This document shows positions 29,948 to 38,806 of a stretch of 48,318 bases of DNA, one piece after another; the first letter of the stretch is position 1; the number at the start of each line of letters is the position of its first letter. The stretch lies in assembly GCF_001422365.1 (NCBI RefSeq), contig NZ_LMMT01000024.1, positions 1 to 48,318 of the forward strand, given 5' to 3'. Under the pieces are notes generated by a model. The model did not search any database, was not told where the DNA came from, and worked only from the letters and a program-made list of their open reading frames with translations. The DNA comes from Pseudorhodoferax sp. Leaf265. GTDB taxonomy: Bacteria; Pseudomonadota; Gammaproteobacteria; Burkholderiales; Burkholderiaceae_C. The position numbers and the translations under genes were made by a program.

Positions 29948-32773
29948 ATGAACCCGCACTTGCCCGTCCTGCGCAGCTCCTCGCGCGCCCTGTGCCTGAC
30001 CCTGTTGTTGGCTGCCACCTGCGCCGGTGCGGTCGACGGCAAGGCCGGGCGCTACTACGAAGACGCGCTCAACCGCTATGAGCAACGCGATGTGCCCGGC
30101 GCCATCATCCAGCTCAAGAACGCGTTGCAGATCGACAAGAACATGCTGCCGGTGCAGCTGTTGCTGGGCCAGGCGCTGCTGGCCAACGGCGAGGTGGCCG
30201 CTGCAGAAGTCGCCTTTGCCGAAGCACTGCGGCTGGGGGTGGACCGGGCCGAAGTCGTGCTGCCGATGGCGCGCGCCTACCTGGCCCAGGGCAAGCACCG
30301 CCAGGTGCTTGAGCAACCGGCCTTCGCCGTGGGCGGGCTGCCCGTGCGCACGCAGATCGAGCTGTGGGTGCTGCGTTCGTCCGCCATGTCCGATCTTGGC
30401 GATGCACGCGGTGCCATGCATGCCGTCGAGCAGGCGCGCGCGCTGGACACGCGGGCACCGGATTCGTGGCTGGCCGAGGTGCCGGTGCGGATCCGCGGAC
30501 GCCAGTTCGCCGAGGCCGCTGCGGCGGCCGAGCGCGCGCTGGCGCTGGCGCCGCAACTGGCAGAGGCACGCTACCAGCGCGGCTCGGTCTACCACGTCCT
30601 GGGCGACGTGCGCGCTGCGATCGCGGCCTACGACCAGGTACTGGCCCTGGAGGCCGACCATCTGGAAGCACGCGTCGCGCGGGCCGGGCTGTACCTGGAC
30701 ATGCGGCGCCACGCCGACGCGGCCACCGACCTGGCGCACCTGCAGCGGCTGTTCGACAAGGAGCCGCGCGCCGCCTACCTGCGCGCGCTGCTGGCCGAGC
30801 GCGAAGGCAAGATGGCGCAGGCCAAAGAGCATCTGGCCCAAGTGACGGCGCTGCTGGATCCGGTTCCGGTGGAATCCATCCAGTACCGCTCGCAGCTGCT
30901 GCTGCTCAACGGGCTGGCCCACCTGGGCCTGGGCGAGGCCGAAAAGGCCCAGGCTTACTTCGAGTCTCTGCAGCGGGTCCAGGGCGGGACGCCGGCCTCC
31001 AAGCTGCTGGCGCAGCTGCAGATACAGCGTGGAGAGACCGAACGCGGCGTCGGCACGCTGGAGGCCTATGTGCGGACTGCACCCGGGGACAAGCAGGCGC
31101 TGATGCAACTGGCGGGCGCCTACATGGCGCAAGGCAGGAACGCCCAGGCCATCACGCTGATGCAGGAGGCATTGCGCGGGGAAGACCGGCCCGACCTGCG
31201 CGCCGCCCTGGGCATGGGCTTGATCGGCAGCGGCCATACCGGCCAGGGCGTGAACGAACTGGAGGCCGCGCTGCGCAAAGACCCGGGCCAGGCCCAGGCC
31301 GGTACCGTGCTGGTGGGCCTGTACCTGCGGGCAGGGCAGGGCGCCAAGGCGGCCAAGGTGGCCCAGGAACTGGTCAAGCGCGCCCCGGACAACGCGGCGT
31401 TCCAGGATCTGCTGGGCATGGCGCAGGCACAAACCGGCGACACGCAAGCGGCCAAAGCCGCATTCGAGCGCGCCATGCAGCTGGATGCGGCCTTGATGGC
31501 CCCCAAGCTCCACATGGCGCGCCTGGAGATCGGCACGCGCCAGTACGACGCGGCCGCCAGACGGCTGCAGGCACTGCTGGCCGGCGACGAGAAGAACATG
31601 GACGTCCTGCTCGAACTGGCCTTGCTGGCCGAGCGGCGTGGCCAGCTGCCGCAGATGGAGGAATGGCTGCGCAAGGCCGAAGACCATGCGGGCCCGTCGG
31701 AACTGCGTCCGGGCCAGGCGTTGGTGGACCTGTACCTGCGCCAGCAGAAGCCCGGCCCGGCGCTGGAGGCAGCGCGGCGTGTCTATGCCAAGGCACCGCC
31801 GGACGACCTACCGACCCAGATCGCCTACGGGCGGGCCCAGGCGGCCAACGGCGAGCGCATGGGGGCCCGTGCGGCCTACACGGCGGCCTCGCGGCTGGCC
31901 GATGCCAATGCGCCCCTGCAGGTGCGCATCGCTTCGTTGCAACTGGCCGTCCAGCACGCCGAGGGCGCGGCCTACAGCCTGGACAAGGCCTTGACGGCGC
32001 GGCCAGACTTTCTGCCGGCCCAGGCATTGATGGTGGACGTGGACATCCTGCGCAAGGACCTGGCAGGGGCGGAGCGCCGCGCCCGGCGGATCGTCGAGCA
32101 GCATCCCAAGCTCGCCGTCGGCTACAGCCTGCAGGGCGATGCCGCCATGGCGCGCGGGCAACAGGGCGCTGCCATCGAGCTGTACCGGCGCGCACACCAG
32201 ACCGAACCCTCCACCGACACATTCCTGCGGCTGTCCGACGTGCTGTGGACTGTCGATGGCGGCAAGCCCGCGGTGCAGTTCGCCGAGCAATGGTCGCGCC
32301 AACGGCCGGGGGATGCACAAGCGCAGCGGGTGCTCGCCGATGCCTATGCCCGTGCCGGCCAGTTCGCCCAGGCGCGGACCGCCTACGAGGCCTTGATCAA
32401 AGCCGGGCCGCAGGACGCGGAGCTGCTGAACAACCTGGCCAATGTGCTGCTGCGCCTGAAGGACCCCGGCGCGGTGGCCGTCGCCGAGCGCGCCCTGGCA
32501 TTGCTACCGACCGATGCCAGCGTGCTGGACACGCTCGGCTGGGCGCTGTTCCAGGCGGGTGGGGACAAGCAGCGCGAGCGCGCGCTGGGCCTGTTGCGCG
32601 ATGCGCGCCTGCGTGCGCCGGCCAACTCCACCATCCGCTACCACCTCGCGGCGGTGTTGGCCCAATCGGGGCGCACCGCGGAAGCCCGGGCCGAAGCGCG
32701 GGGCGCCCTGGACGCGGGAGAGTCGTTCGAGTACCGCGCAGAAGTGCAGCAGTTGCTCCAAACCCTGCGCTGA
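29948..32773 (+). CDS. prsT: PEP-CTERM system TPR-repeat protein PrsT
   Basis: A 941-residue exported protein. A signal peptide (about 1-28, hydrophobic core LCLTLLLAATCAG) is followed by at least 20 tetratricopeptide units running to the C-terminus. The opening AGRYYEDALNRYEQRDVPGAIIQLKNALQ and the length are those of PrsT, a protein known from bacteria with the exosortase/PEP-CTERM sorting system, usually in the exopolysaccharide locus. Its exact role is unknown; a scaffold in export or assembly is likely. The next gene encodes a PEP-CTERM substrate, which supports the call. No exosortase, polysaccharide or prsK/prsR genes are nearby. Confidence 0.85.
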   Translation: MNPHLPVLRSSSRALCLTLLLAATCAGAVDGKAGRYYEDALNRYEQRDVPGAIIQLKNALQIDKNMLPVQLLLGQALLANGEVAAAEVAFAEALRLGVDRAEVVLPMARAYLAQGKHRQVLEQPAFAVGGLPVRTQIELWVLRSSAMSDLGDARGAMHAVEQARALDTRAPDSWLAEVPVRIRGRQFAEAAAAAERALALAPQLAEARYQRGSVYHVLGDVRAAIAAYDQVLALEADHLEARVARAGLYLDMRRHADAATDLAHLQRLFDKEPRAAYLRALLAEREGKMAQAKEHLAQVTALLDPVPVESIQYRSQLLLLNGLAHLGLGEAEKAQAYFESLQRVQGGTPASKLLAQLQIQRGETERGVGTLEAYVRTAPGDKQALMQLAGAYMAQGRNAQAITLMQEALRGEDRPDLRAALGMGLIGSGHTGQGVNELEAALRKDPGQAQAGTVLVGLYLRAGQGAKAAKVAQELVKRAPDNAAFQDLLGMAQAQTGDTQAAKAAFERAMQLDAALMAPKLHMARLEIGTRQYDAAARRLQALLAGDEKNMDVLLELALLAERRGQLPQMEEWLRKAEDHAGPSELRPGQALVDLYLRQQKPGPALEAARRVYAKAPPDDLPTQIAYGRAQAANGERMGARAAYTAASRLADANAPLQVRIASLQLAVQHAEGAAYSLDKALTARPDFLPAQALMVDVDILRKDLAGAERRARRIVEQHPKLAVGYSLQGDAAMARGQQGAAIELYRRAHQTEPSTDTFLRLSDVLWTVDGGKPAVQFAEQWSRQRPGDAQAQRVLADAYARAGQFAQARTAYEALIKAGPQDAELLNNLANVLLRLKDPGAVAVAERALALLPTDASVLDTLGWALFQAGGDKQRERALGLLRDARLRAPANSTIRYHLAAVLAQSGRTAEARAEARGALDAGESFEYRAEVQQLLQTLR

Positions 32774-32839
32774 TTTGTCGGATTTTTATGCATCCAAATG
32801 TTTCGGTCACTGCGTGTGACGGCCAATGCGTTGATTCGT

Positions 32840-32855
32840 AACGAAATTTTTCGTT
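32840..32855. promoter_or_regulatory. Inverted repeat overlapping the sigma-54 promoter
   Basis: AACGAAA-TT-TTTCGTT is a perfect 7-base inverted repeat. Its right end shares two bases with the -24 element. It could be a repressor site, or chance in an A+T-rich stretch; enhancer sites for sigma-54 activators usually lie further upstream. Confidence 0.4.
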
Positions 32856-32870
32856 GGCACAAATTTGGCT
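32854..32870 (+). promoter_or_regulatory. Sigma-54 (-24/-12) promoter of the PEP-CTERM protein gene
   Basis: TTGGCACA-AATT-TGGCT matches the consensus TTGGCACG-N4-TTGCT with two mismatches. The invariant GG (32856-32857) and GC (32868-32869) are exactly 10 bases apart. The predicted start of transcription is near 32881, leaving a 37-base leader with GGAGG 9 bases before the ATG at 32918. Confidence 0.72.
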
Positions 32871-32917
32871 TACAAGTTCGCGAATATTGTTTCGAATTCG
32901 ACCGGAGGACCTTTCAG

Positions 32918-33736
32918 ATGAGCAAGAAGAAGCTGCTGCCGCTGTTGACAGGGGTGGCATTGACGGTGATGGCCGGTGGCGCATGGGCCGATTGGTCGTT
33001 CAACGGCAAGTACCAATCCAGCAATGTGGCCACCGACCAGGGCGTCACGGCCACGGCCACGGCCTACTACATCGCCAACAGCAGCGGCAACGCCTTCGTG
33101 GCGAAGACCGACAAGGTCTCGGCCACGAACACCAAGCTGACCTTCAACGGAACGTCGGGCCTGGGCGTGTCGTCGAATGGCGAGAGCGGCAGCCCCAACC
33201 ACGCCATGGACAACACGGCGCGCACGGACATGGTCCTGTTCAGCTTCAGCGGCCTCGTCGAGCTCGACTACGTGTCGCTGGGCTGGACCAGCAACAGCAG
33301 CGGTTCCAACACCAGCAGCAGCCGCGACGCCGATTTCAGCGTGCTGCGGTTCACAGGCCTGGATCTGCCCACGAACAAGGACAAGACGCCCTACACCATC
33401 GTCGGGAAGACCTGGGCGACGCTGATGACAGAAGGCTGGGAACTCGTCTCCGACGTCGATGGCAAGGACGCCAAAAAGTACGCCGTGAACGGCCAGGACA
33501 ACACCAAGGTTGAGGACAAGGTCTCCAGCTGGTGGATCGTCAGTGCCTTCAATACGGGCTTCGGCGGCAACAGCGGCCTGTCCGGCGGCAACGACTTCTT
33601 CAAGCTCGCCAGCCTGTCCGGCACGGTGCACGAGCGTCCGACCACCGAGGTCCCGGAGCCCACCTCGCTGGCGCTGCTGGGCCTGGCGGCACTGGGCCTG
33701 GCGGCCACGCGCCGGCGCATCCAGCGCAAGGCCTGA
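32918..33736 (+). CDS. PEP-CTERM sorting domain surface protein (XDP1-like)
   Basis: A 272-residue exported protein. A signal peptide (1-24, cleavage after GGAWA) is followed by a Ser/Thr/Asn/Gly-rich beta-type domain and a canonical C-terminal sorting signal. That signal is VPEPTSLALLGLAALGLAA, a hydrophobic helix, then ATRRRIQRKA as basic tail. In such proteins an exosortase cleaves near the PEP motif in the inner membrane. The block SPNHAMDNTARTDMVLFSFS followed by LGWTSN and DADFSVLRF resembles the family annotated as exosortase-dependent surface protein XDP1; this is from memory. It is expressed from its own sigma-54 promoter and has a strong terminator. The function is unknown, probably surface or matrix-related. 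Confidence 0.88.
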   Translation: MSKKKLLPLLTGVALTVMAGGAWADWSFNGKYQSSNVATDQGVTATATAYYIANSSGNAFVAKTDKVSATNTKLTFNGTSGLGVSSNGESGSPNHAMDNTARTDMVLFSFSGLVELDYVSLGWTSNSSGSNTSSSRDADFSVLRFTGLDLPTNKDKTPYTIVGKTWATLMTEGWELVSDVDGKDAKKYAVNGQDNTKVEDKVSSWWIVSAFNTGFGGNSGLSGGNDFFKLASLSGTVHERPTTEVPEPTSLALLGLAALGLAATRRRIQRKA

Positions 33737-33759
33737 GCTGCCCTGAAGTTCGAACAGGG

Positions 33760-33790
33760 AAAAACGGCGCCCCGCGGGGGCGCCGTTTTT
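33760..33790. terminator. Strong bidirectional terminator
   Basis: Arms AAAAACGGCGCCCC and GGGGCGCCGTTTTT are a perfect 14-base-pair inverted repeat around GCG. The T-run serves the plus-strand PEP-CTERM gene, and the A-run serves the minus-strand CoA-transferase gene ending at 33806. Confidence 0.92.
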
Positions 33791-33805
33791 CTTTGGTGGC
33801 CGTGT

Positions 33806-35053
33806 TCAGACCGTGCCGCTGGCGCGCAGGGCGGCGATGTCGCCGGCCTGCAGGCCCAGTTCGCGCAGGACCTCGTCCGTGTGCTGCCCCAATGCCGGCG
33901 GTGCATTGCGCAGCACCGGCGGATGCTCCGACAGCCGCAAGGGGCTGGCCACGCCGGCCACCGACGCGATGCCGTCGCCTGCATGGCGGGGCAGATCCAG
34001 CCGCAGGCCGCGCGCCACCACGTGGGGGTCGGCAAAAGCCTGCCCGATGTCGTTGATCGGCCCGCAGGGCACGGCCTTGTCTTCCAGCAGCGCCACCCAC
34101 TGCGCCGTGCTGCGTTGGCGTGTGAGTTCTTCCATGGCCGGGATCAGCGTGGCGCGGTGGTGCACGCGCGCCGTGTTGGTGGCAAAGCGCGCGTCGCGCG
34201 ACCACTCCGGGCGGCCCGCCGCCTCGCACCAGCGCGCGAACTGGCCGTCGTTGCCGATGGCCAGCAGCATGGCACCGTCCGCCGTCGGAAAGTCCTGATA
34301 GGGCGCCAGGCTCGGGTGCGAATTGCCCTGGCGCTGAGGTACCTTGCCGGTGTTGAGGTAGCCGGCCGCCTGGTTGGCCAGGATGGCCATGCCCACGTCG
34401 AGCAATGCCATGTCGATGTGCTGGCCGCGGCCCGTCTGCTCGCGCGCGCGCAAGGCCGCCATCACGGCGGTGGACGCGTAGACGCCCGTGAACAGATCGG
34501 TCAGCGCGACCCCGACGCGCACACCGCCGCCGCCGGGCTCGCCATCGGCGCGGCCGGTGATGCTCATCATGCCGCTGGACGCCTGGATCAGCAGGTCGTA
34601 GCCCGCGCGCTCAGCGTAGGGGCCGGTCTGGCCGAAGCCCGTCACCGAGCAGTAGACCAGCCGCGGGTTCAGCGCCGACAGGCTGGCGTAGTCCAGCCCG
34701 TACTTCGCTAGGCCGCCCACCTTGAAGTTCTCCACCAGCACATCGGCCTGCTCGGCCAGTTGCCGGATCAGGGCCTGGCCTTGCGGCTTGGACATGTCGA
34801 TGGTGACGGAGCGCTTGTTGCGGTTGCACGCGGCGAAGTAGCTGGCCTGGTCGGTGTCCTGGCCCTGCGCATCCTGCAGGAACGGTGGCCCCCAGTGGCG
34901 CGTGTCGTCGCCGGCACCCGGCAGCTCGACCTTGACCACGTCGGCACCCAGGTCGGCCAGGATCTGGGTGCACCAGGGGCCGGCCAGCACGCGTGACAGG
35001 TCCAGCACCTTGATGCCGGCCAATGCGCCGGCTGCAGCAGATGCCTCAGCCAT
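33806..35053 (-). CDS. CaiB/BaiF-family (class III) CoA-transferase
   Basis: A 415-residue class III CoA-transferase. Typical blocks are GIKVLDLSRVLAGPWCTQIL, LGADVVKVE, RNKRSVTIDM, YGLDYASLSALNPRLVYCSV and GFGQTGPYAERAGYDLLIQA. Such enzymes move CoA between carboxylic acids. It starts 2 bases after the stop of gcdH, so the two are surely co-transcribed. I infer that it activates glutarate with succinyl-CoA as donor, the reaction of the human homologue SUGCT, feeding glutaryl-CoA dehydrogenase. The substrate is not shown by the sequence itself. Confidence 0.9.
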   Translation of the reverse strand: MAEASAAAGALAGIKVLDLSRVLAGPWCTQILADLGADVVKVELPGAGDDTRHWGPPFLQDAQGQDTDQASYFAACNRNKRSVTIDMSKPQGQALIRQLAEQADVLVENFKVGGLAKYGLDYASLSALNPRLVYCSVTGFGQTGPYAERAGYDLLIQASSGMMSITGRADGEPGGGGVRVGVALTDLFTGVYASTAVMAALRAREQTGRGQHIDMALLDVGMAILANQAAGYLNTGKVPQRQGNSHPSLAPYQDFPTADGAMLLAIGNDGQFARWCEAAGRPEWSRDARFATNTARVHHRATLIPAMEELTRQRSTAQWVALLEDKAVPCGPINDIGQAFADPHVVARGLRLDLPRHAGDGIASVAGVASPLRLSEHPPVLRNAPPALGQHTDEVLRELGLQAGDIAALRASGTV

Positions 35054-35055
35054 GG

Positions 35056-36252
35056 TCAGTTGGCGAAGGCGGCGATGCCAGTCTGCGCGCGGCCCAGGAT
35101 CAGCGCATGGACGTCGTGCGTGCCTTCGTAGGTGTTGACCACCTCGAGGTTGACCAAGTGGCGCGCCACGCCGAACTCGTCGGAGATGCCGTTGCCGCCG
35201 AGCATGTCGCGCGCCAGGCGGGCGATGTCCAGCGCCTTGCCGCAGTTGTTGCGCTTGATCAGCGAGGTGATCTCCACCACGTTCTGGTGCTCGTCCTTGA
35301 TGCGGCCTACGCGCAGCGCGGCCTGCAGGCCCAGTGCGATCTCGGTCTGCATGTCGGCCAGCTTCTTCTGCACCAGCTGGTTGGCGGCCAGTGGGCGGCC
35401 GAACTGCTTGCGGTCCAGCGTGTACTGCAGGGCCGTGTACCAGCAGAACTCGGCCGCGCCCATGGCGCCCCAGGCGATGCCGAACCGCGCGCTGTTCAGG
35501 CAGGTGAACGGGCCCTTCAGGCCTTGCACCTCGGGGAAGGCGTTCTCTTCGGGCACGAACACGTCGTCCATGACGATCTCACCCGTGATGGAAGCACGCA
35601 GGCCCACCTTGCCATGGATCGCGGGCGCCGTGAGGCCCTTCATGCCCTTGTCCAGCACGAAGCCGCGGATCGGGCCGAGCTGGCCGCCAGCGGACACTTC
35701 CTTGGCCCAGACCACGAACACGTCGGCGATCGGCGAGTTGGTGATCCACATCTTGCTGCCCTTGAGCTTGTAGCCGCCGTCGACCTTGTAGGCGCGCGTG
35801 GCCATGGAGCCGGGGTCGGAGCCGTGGTCGGGTTCGGTCAGGCCGAAGCATCCGATGAACTCGCCGCTGGCAAGCTTGGGCAGGTACTTCTGCTTCTGCG
35901 CTTCGGTGCCGAATTCGTTGATCGGCACCATCACCAGGGAGGACTGCACCGAGGCCATGGAACGAAAACCCGAGTCCACGCGTTCGACTTCGCGCGCCAC
36001 CAGGCCATAGCTCACGTAGTTCAGGCCAGCGCCGCCGTATTGCGTGGGGATCGTGGGGCCGAGCAGGCCCAGTTCACCCATCTCGCGAAAGATCGAGGTG
36101 TCCACCGACTCGTTGCGGAACATGGACTGCACGCGCGGCATCAGCCGGTCCTGGCAGTAAGCACGCGCCGCGTCGCGGATCATGCGCTCGTCCTCGGTCA
36201 GTTGCTGGTCGAGCAGAAAGGGGTCTTGCCAGTCGAAGCGCGTGGTGGCCAT
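35056..36252 (-). CDS. gcdH: Glutaryl-CoA dehydrogenase
   Basis: A 398-residue flavoprotein of the acyl-CoA dehydrogenase family, usual length for GcdH. It oxidises and decarboxylates glutaryl-CoA to crotonyl-CoA in lysine, tryptophan and some aromatic-acid breakdown pathways. [17 protein letters not shown] and [18 protein letters not shown] are FAD/substrate-binding blocks. [17 protein letters not shown] carries the catalytic base Glu376. ATG at 36252 has AGGAG 5 bases upstream; the frame extends nine codons further without support. It is divergent from a LysR gene. Confidence 0.94.
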   Translation of the reverse strand: MATTRFDWQDPFLLDQQLTEDERMIRDAARAYCQDRLMPRVQSMFRNESVDTSIFREMGELGLLGPTIPTQYGGAGLNYVSYGLVAREVERVDSGFRSMASVQSSLVMVPINEFGTEAQKQKYLPKLASGEFIGCFGLTEPDHGSDPGSMATRAYKVDGGYKLKGSKMWITNSPIADVFVVWAKEVSAGGQLGPIRGFVLDKGMKGLTAPAIHGKVGLRASITGEIVMDDVFVPEENAFPEVQGLKGPFTCLNSARFGIAWGAMGAAEFCWYTALQYTLDRKQFGRPLAANQLVQKKLADMQTEIALGLQAALRVGRIKDEHQNVVEITSLIKRNNCGKALDIARLARDMLGGNGISDEFGVARHLVNLEVVNTYEGTHDVHALILGRAQTGIAAFAN

Positions 36253-36324
36253 GGGGTCTCCTGAAGGGGCTGATTGCAAAGGCGCCCATCCTAGCCCCGG
36301 CTGAAGGGGGCGGCAAACGATGAT

Positions 36325-36336
36325 TCTTGATCGAGA
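36325..36336. promoter_or_regulatory. Candidate LysR-type binding site in the gcdH/lysR gap
   Basis: TCTTGATCGAGA is a near-perfect palindrome in the divergent gap. It fits the T-N11-A pattern of LysR regulators (T36324 to A36336). It lies 73 bases from gcdH and about 50 from lysR. TATAGT at 36369 could be the lysR -10. Confidence 0.35.
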
Positions 36337-36389
36337 TATGAGATTGGAGAATATTTAGCTGCTTTCTCTATAGTTTGTGCGCTCCAAAT

Positions 36390-37343
36390 GTGTATATTTC
36401 GAATACTTTGCGCCGCAAACTCCCGTCTACCCAGGCCCTGGTCTGCTTTGAGGCGGCCGCCCGCCACGAAAGCTACACGCGTGCCGCACAGGAACTCGCG
36501 CTGACCCAGGGCGCCGTGTCGCGGCAGATCGCCGCGCTGGAGGCGTTCGTGGGCATCGTGCTGTTCCGCCGCACGCGCCATGGTGTGGCCCTGACCGACA
36601 GCGGACGCGACTACGCGCGCCAAGTGGCACGGCGGCTCGATGCGCTCGAGCTGGACACATTGAACGCCATGGCGCGCCAGCACAGCGGCAACTCGCTGGC
36701 GCTGGCGGCCGTGGCCACGTTCGCCACGCGCTGGCTGATCCCGCGCCTGCCGGCCTTGGCCCAGCGGCACCCGCAGATCACCGTCAACATCGAGACGCGC
36801 ACGCGGCCCTTTCTCTTCAGCGACGACGGCTTCGACGCGGCGCTGTACGCCGGCACGCCGGAGCAGGTGCAGAACTGGCCCGGCACCAGTGCTGTGCTGC
36901 TCATGAGCGAGGAGGTGCTGCCGGTCTGCAGCGCGGCGTTGCTGCAGGGCCGCGGCGCGCTCACACCCGCGCAGGTCGCCGAACTGCCACTGCTGCAGCA
37001 GAGCACGCGTCCGGACGCCTGGCGGCTGTGGTTCGAGGCCATGGGCGTGCAGGCTGCGCACTGGCAGAGCGGGCCACGCTACGAGCTGTTCTCGATGTCG
37101 GCCACGGCCGCTGCGCACGGGCTCGGTGTGGCGCTGGTGCCGCGCATGCTCGTTGCCCAGGATCTGGCGCGTGGCGACCTCGTGCTGGCCTGCGACCGGG
37201 CCCTGCGCGGCAACCGCGGCTACTACCTGATCAGCCCCGAACGGCGGGACCCGCCCGCGGCACTGGCGCAGTTCCGCGACTGGTTGATGGAATGTGCCAG
37301 GGCCGACACGGGCGGATGCCACACAGGCGCGGGTTTCTCCTGA
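36390..37343 (+). CDS. LysR-family regulator, probable regulator of gcdH (GcdR-like)
   Basis: A protein of about 317 residues. The N-terminal winged helix-turn-helix is LPSTQALVCFEAAARHESYTRAAQELALTQGAVSRQIAALE, and a periplasmic-binding-like effector domain follows (about 90-300). Divergence from gcdH strongly suggests that it controls gcdH and the CoA-transferase. The start is uncertain: the frame opens with TTG at 36375, GTG at 36390 or TTG at 36408. None has a good Shine-Dalgarno sequence, and GTG at 36390 is a compromise. Confidence 0.87.
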   Translation: MYISNTLRRKLPSTQALVCFEAAARHESYTRAAQELALTQGAVSRQIAALEAFVGIVLFRRTRHGVALTDSGRDYARQVARRLDALELDTLNAMARQHSGNSLALAAVATFATRWLIPRLPALAQRHPQITVNIETRTRPFLFSDDGFDAALYAGTPEQVQNWPGTSAVLLMSEEVLPVCSAALLQGRGALTPAQVAELPLLQQSTRPDAWRLWFEAMGVQAAHWQSGPRYELFSMSATAAAHGLGVALVPRMLVAQDLARGDLVLACDRALRGNRGYYLISPERRDPPAALAQFRDWLMECARADTGGCHTGAGFS

Positions 37344-37497
37344 CGTCGAAGCCACTTACACAAGGTGGCCCACCACGCATGTGATCCGCTTCACGCTACC
37401 CTCAGACGTGTGTAACTTCCTGATTTTTCGTGATTTATTTGGTGAGCTGGCAACTGGCCCGCAGATTGCTATGTGGCATGCATGCTGGAAATCATCG

Positions 37498-38469
37498 TCA
37501 TTTTGTATGTAATTTTCCTGGCGGTCGGGCTTCGCAAGATCCCCTGACGGCGGGCAGCGCTCCCTCGCCCGCCTGCGCGGCCGGGTCGGCGAGCCGTTGC
37601 GCCAGGAAATCCAGGAAGCATGCAATGCGCGCGGCCAGCTGCGTGTTGCGGTAGTACACCGCGTTGACGGACTCGCGCACGTCCACCGCCAGGCGCGGCA
37701 GCACCTCCACCAGATCGCCACGCTGCCGATCGGGCGTGGTCATGAAATCGGCCAGGCAGCAAATGCCGGCACCGGCCAGCGCCAGCTGGCGCAGCGTCTC
37801 CCCACTCGATGCGGTCATGCCCGGGCTGATGGGCCACTCGTCGCCATGCGGCCCGCGCAGTGGCCAGCGGTTCAGCGCATCGGGCTGGTTGAAGCCGAGC
37901 AGGCGGTGCTGCGCCAGGCTTGCCAGGCTGGTCGGCTTGCCATGCGCCGCCAGGTAGGCCGGGCTCGCCAGCACACGGCGCCGGCTCGTGCACAGTGGGC
38001 GCGCATGCAGCGTGGAATCGCGCAGAGGGCCGATGCGGATGGCGATGTCGGTGCGACGCGCCAGCAGATCGATGTTGAGCTCGTCGGTCTCCAGCTCCAG
38101 CGTGATCTGGGGGTACAGCTGCTGGAACTGCGGCACCAGCGGCACGATGGCGTGCAGCATGAACGGCGTGGCGGCGTTCACGCGCAGCCGGCCGGCCGGC
38201 TGCTGGCGGCGCAGCGCCATGTGCTCCTCGGCGTCGTCGATGGCCGCCAGGATCGCGCGCGTGCGCACGAGAAAGGCCTGGCCTTCCTCGGTCAGCGCGA
38301 TGCGCCGGGTGGTGCGGCGCAGCAGCGTGGTGGCGAGCTTCTTCTCCAACCGGCCCAGCGCGCGGCTCACGCCCGACACCGTCTGCTCCAGCTGTTCGGC
38401 CGCACCCGTGATGGAGCCGGTCGCGACAACGGCCGCGAAAGCCTGCAATTCGTCCAGGGTGGTCTTCAT
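37498..38469 (-). CDS. LysR-family transcriptional regulator
   Basis: A 323-residue regulator. The helix-turn-helix is LDELQAFAAVVATGSITGAAEQLEQTVSGVSRALGRLE, followed by the effector domain with FMLHAIVPLVPQFQQLYPQITLELE. Its ATG is 4 bases behind the stop of the SMR gene, so it is probably the third gene of a tetR-SMR-lysR operon. That is unusual, since LysR genes are generally divergent from their targets. Its target is unknown. The 154 bases after it towards the other lysR gene (37344-37497) are A+T-richer and hold no gene. Confidence 0.9.
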   Translation of the reverse strand: MKTTLDELQAFAAVVATGSITGAAEQLEQTVSGVSRALGRLEKKLATTLLRRTTRRIALTEEGQAFLVRTRAILAAIDDAEEHMALRRQQPAGRLRVNAATPFMLHAIVPLVPQFQQLYPQITLELETDELNIDLLARRTDIAIRIGPLRDSTLHARPLCTSRRRVLASPAYLAAHGKPTSLASLAQHRLLGFNQPDALNRWPLRGPHGDEWPISPGMTASSGETLRQLALAGAGICCLADFMTTPDRQRGDLVEVLPRLAVDVRESVNAVYYRNTQLAARIACFLDFLAQRLADPAAQAGEGALPAVRGSCEARPPGKLHTK

Positions 38470-38473
38470 GGCC

Positions 38474-38806
38474 TCAGTGGCCAGTGGTCGCAGAGAACAC
38501 GTTGATCACCAGGACGCCAGCGACGATCAAGCCCATGCCCGCCAGCGCGGGTGCATCCAACCGCTGACCGAACAGCACGAAGGCCACCACCGCCGTGATC
38601 ACGATGCCCACGCCGGACCAGATCGCGTAAGCCACTCCCACCGGCATGCTGCGCAGCACCAGCGACAGGCAGTAGAACGAGGCGGCATAGCCCAGCACCG
38701 TCGCCAGCGCGGGCCCCGGCTGCGTGAAGCCGTCCGAGGCCTTGAGCATCGCCGTGGCGAACACCTCCAGCACGATGGCCGCGCCCAGGAGCAGGTAGGT
38801 CGTCAT
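38474..38806 (-). CDS. Small multidrug resistance (SMR) family efflux protein
   Basis: A 110-residue protein with four membrane helices, the SMR standard. The essential glutamate is Glu14 in LLGAAIVLEVFATAMLKAS. VAYAIWSGVGIVITAVVAFVLFGQ is the signature of helix 3. It resembles EmrE/QacE more than SugE/Gdx by LKAS and GVAYAIW, so export of cationic compounds with proton exchange is likely. The start overlaps the stop of the tetR gene (ATGA), implying repression by that TetR. Confidence 0.93.
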   Translation of the reverse strand: MTTYLLLGAAIVLEVFATAMLKASDGFTQPGPALATVLGYAASFYCLSLVLRSMPVGVAYAIWSGVGIVITAVVAFVLFGQRLDAPALAGMGLIVAGVLVINVFSATTGH

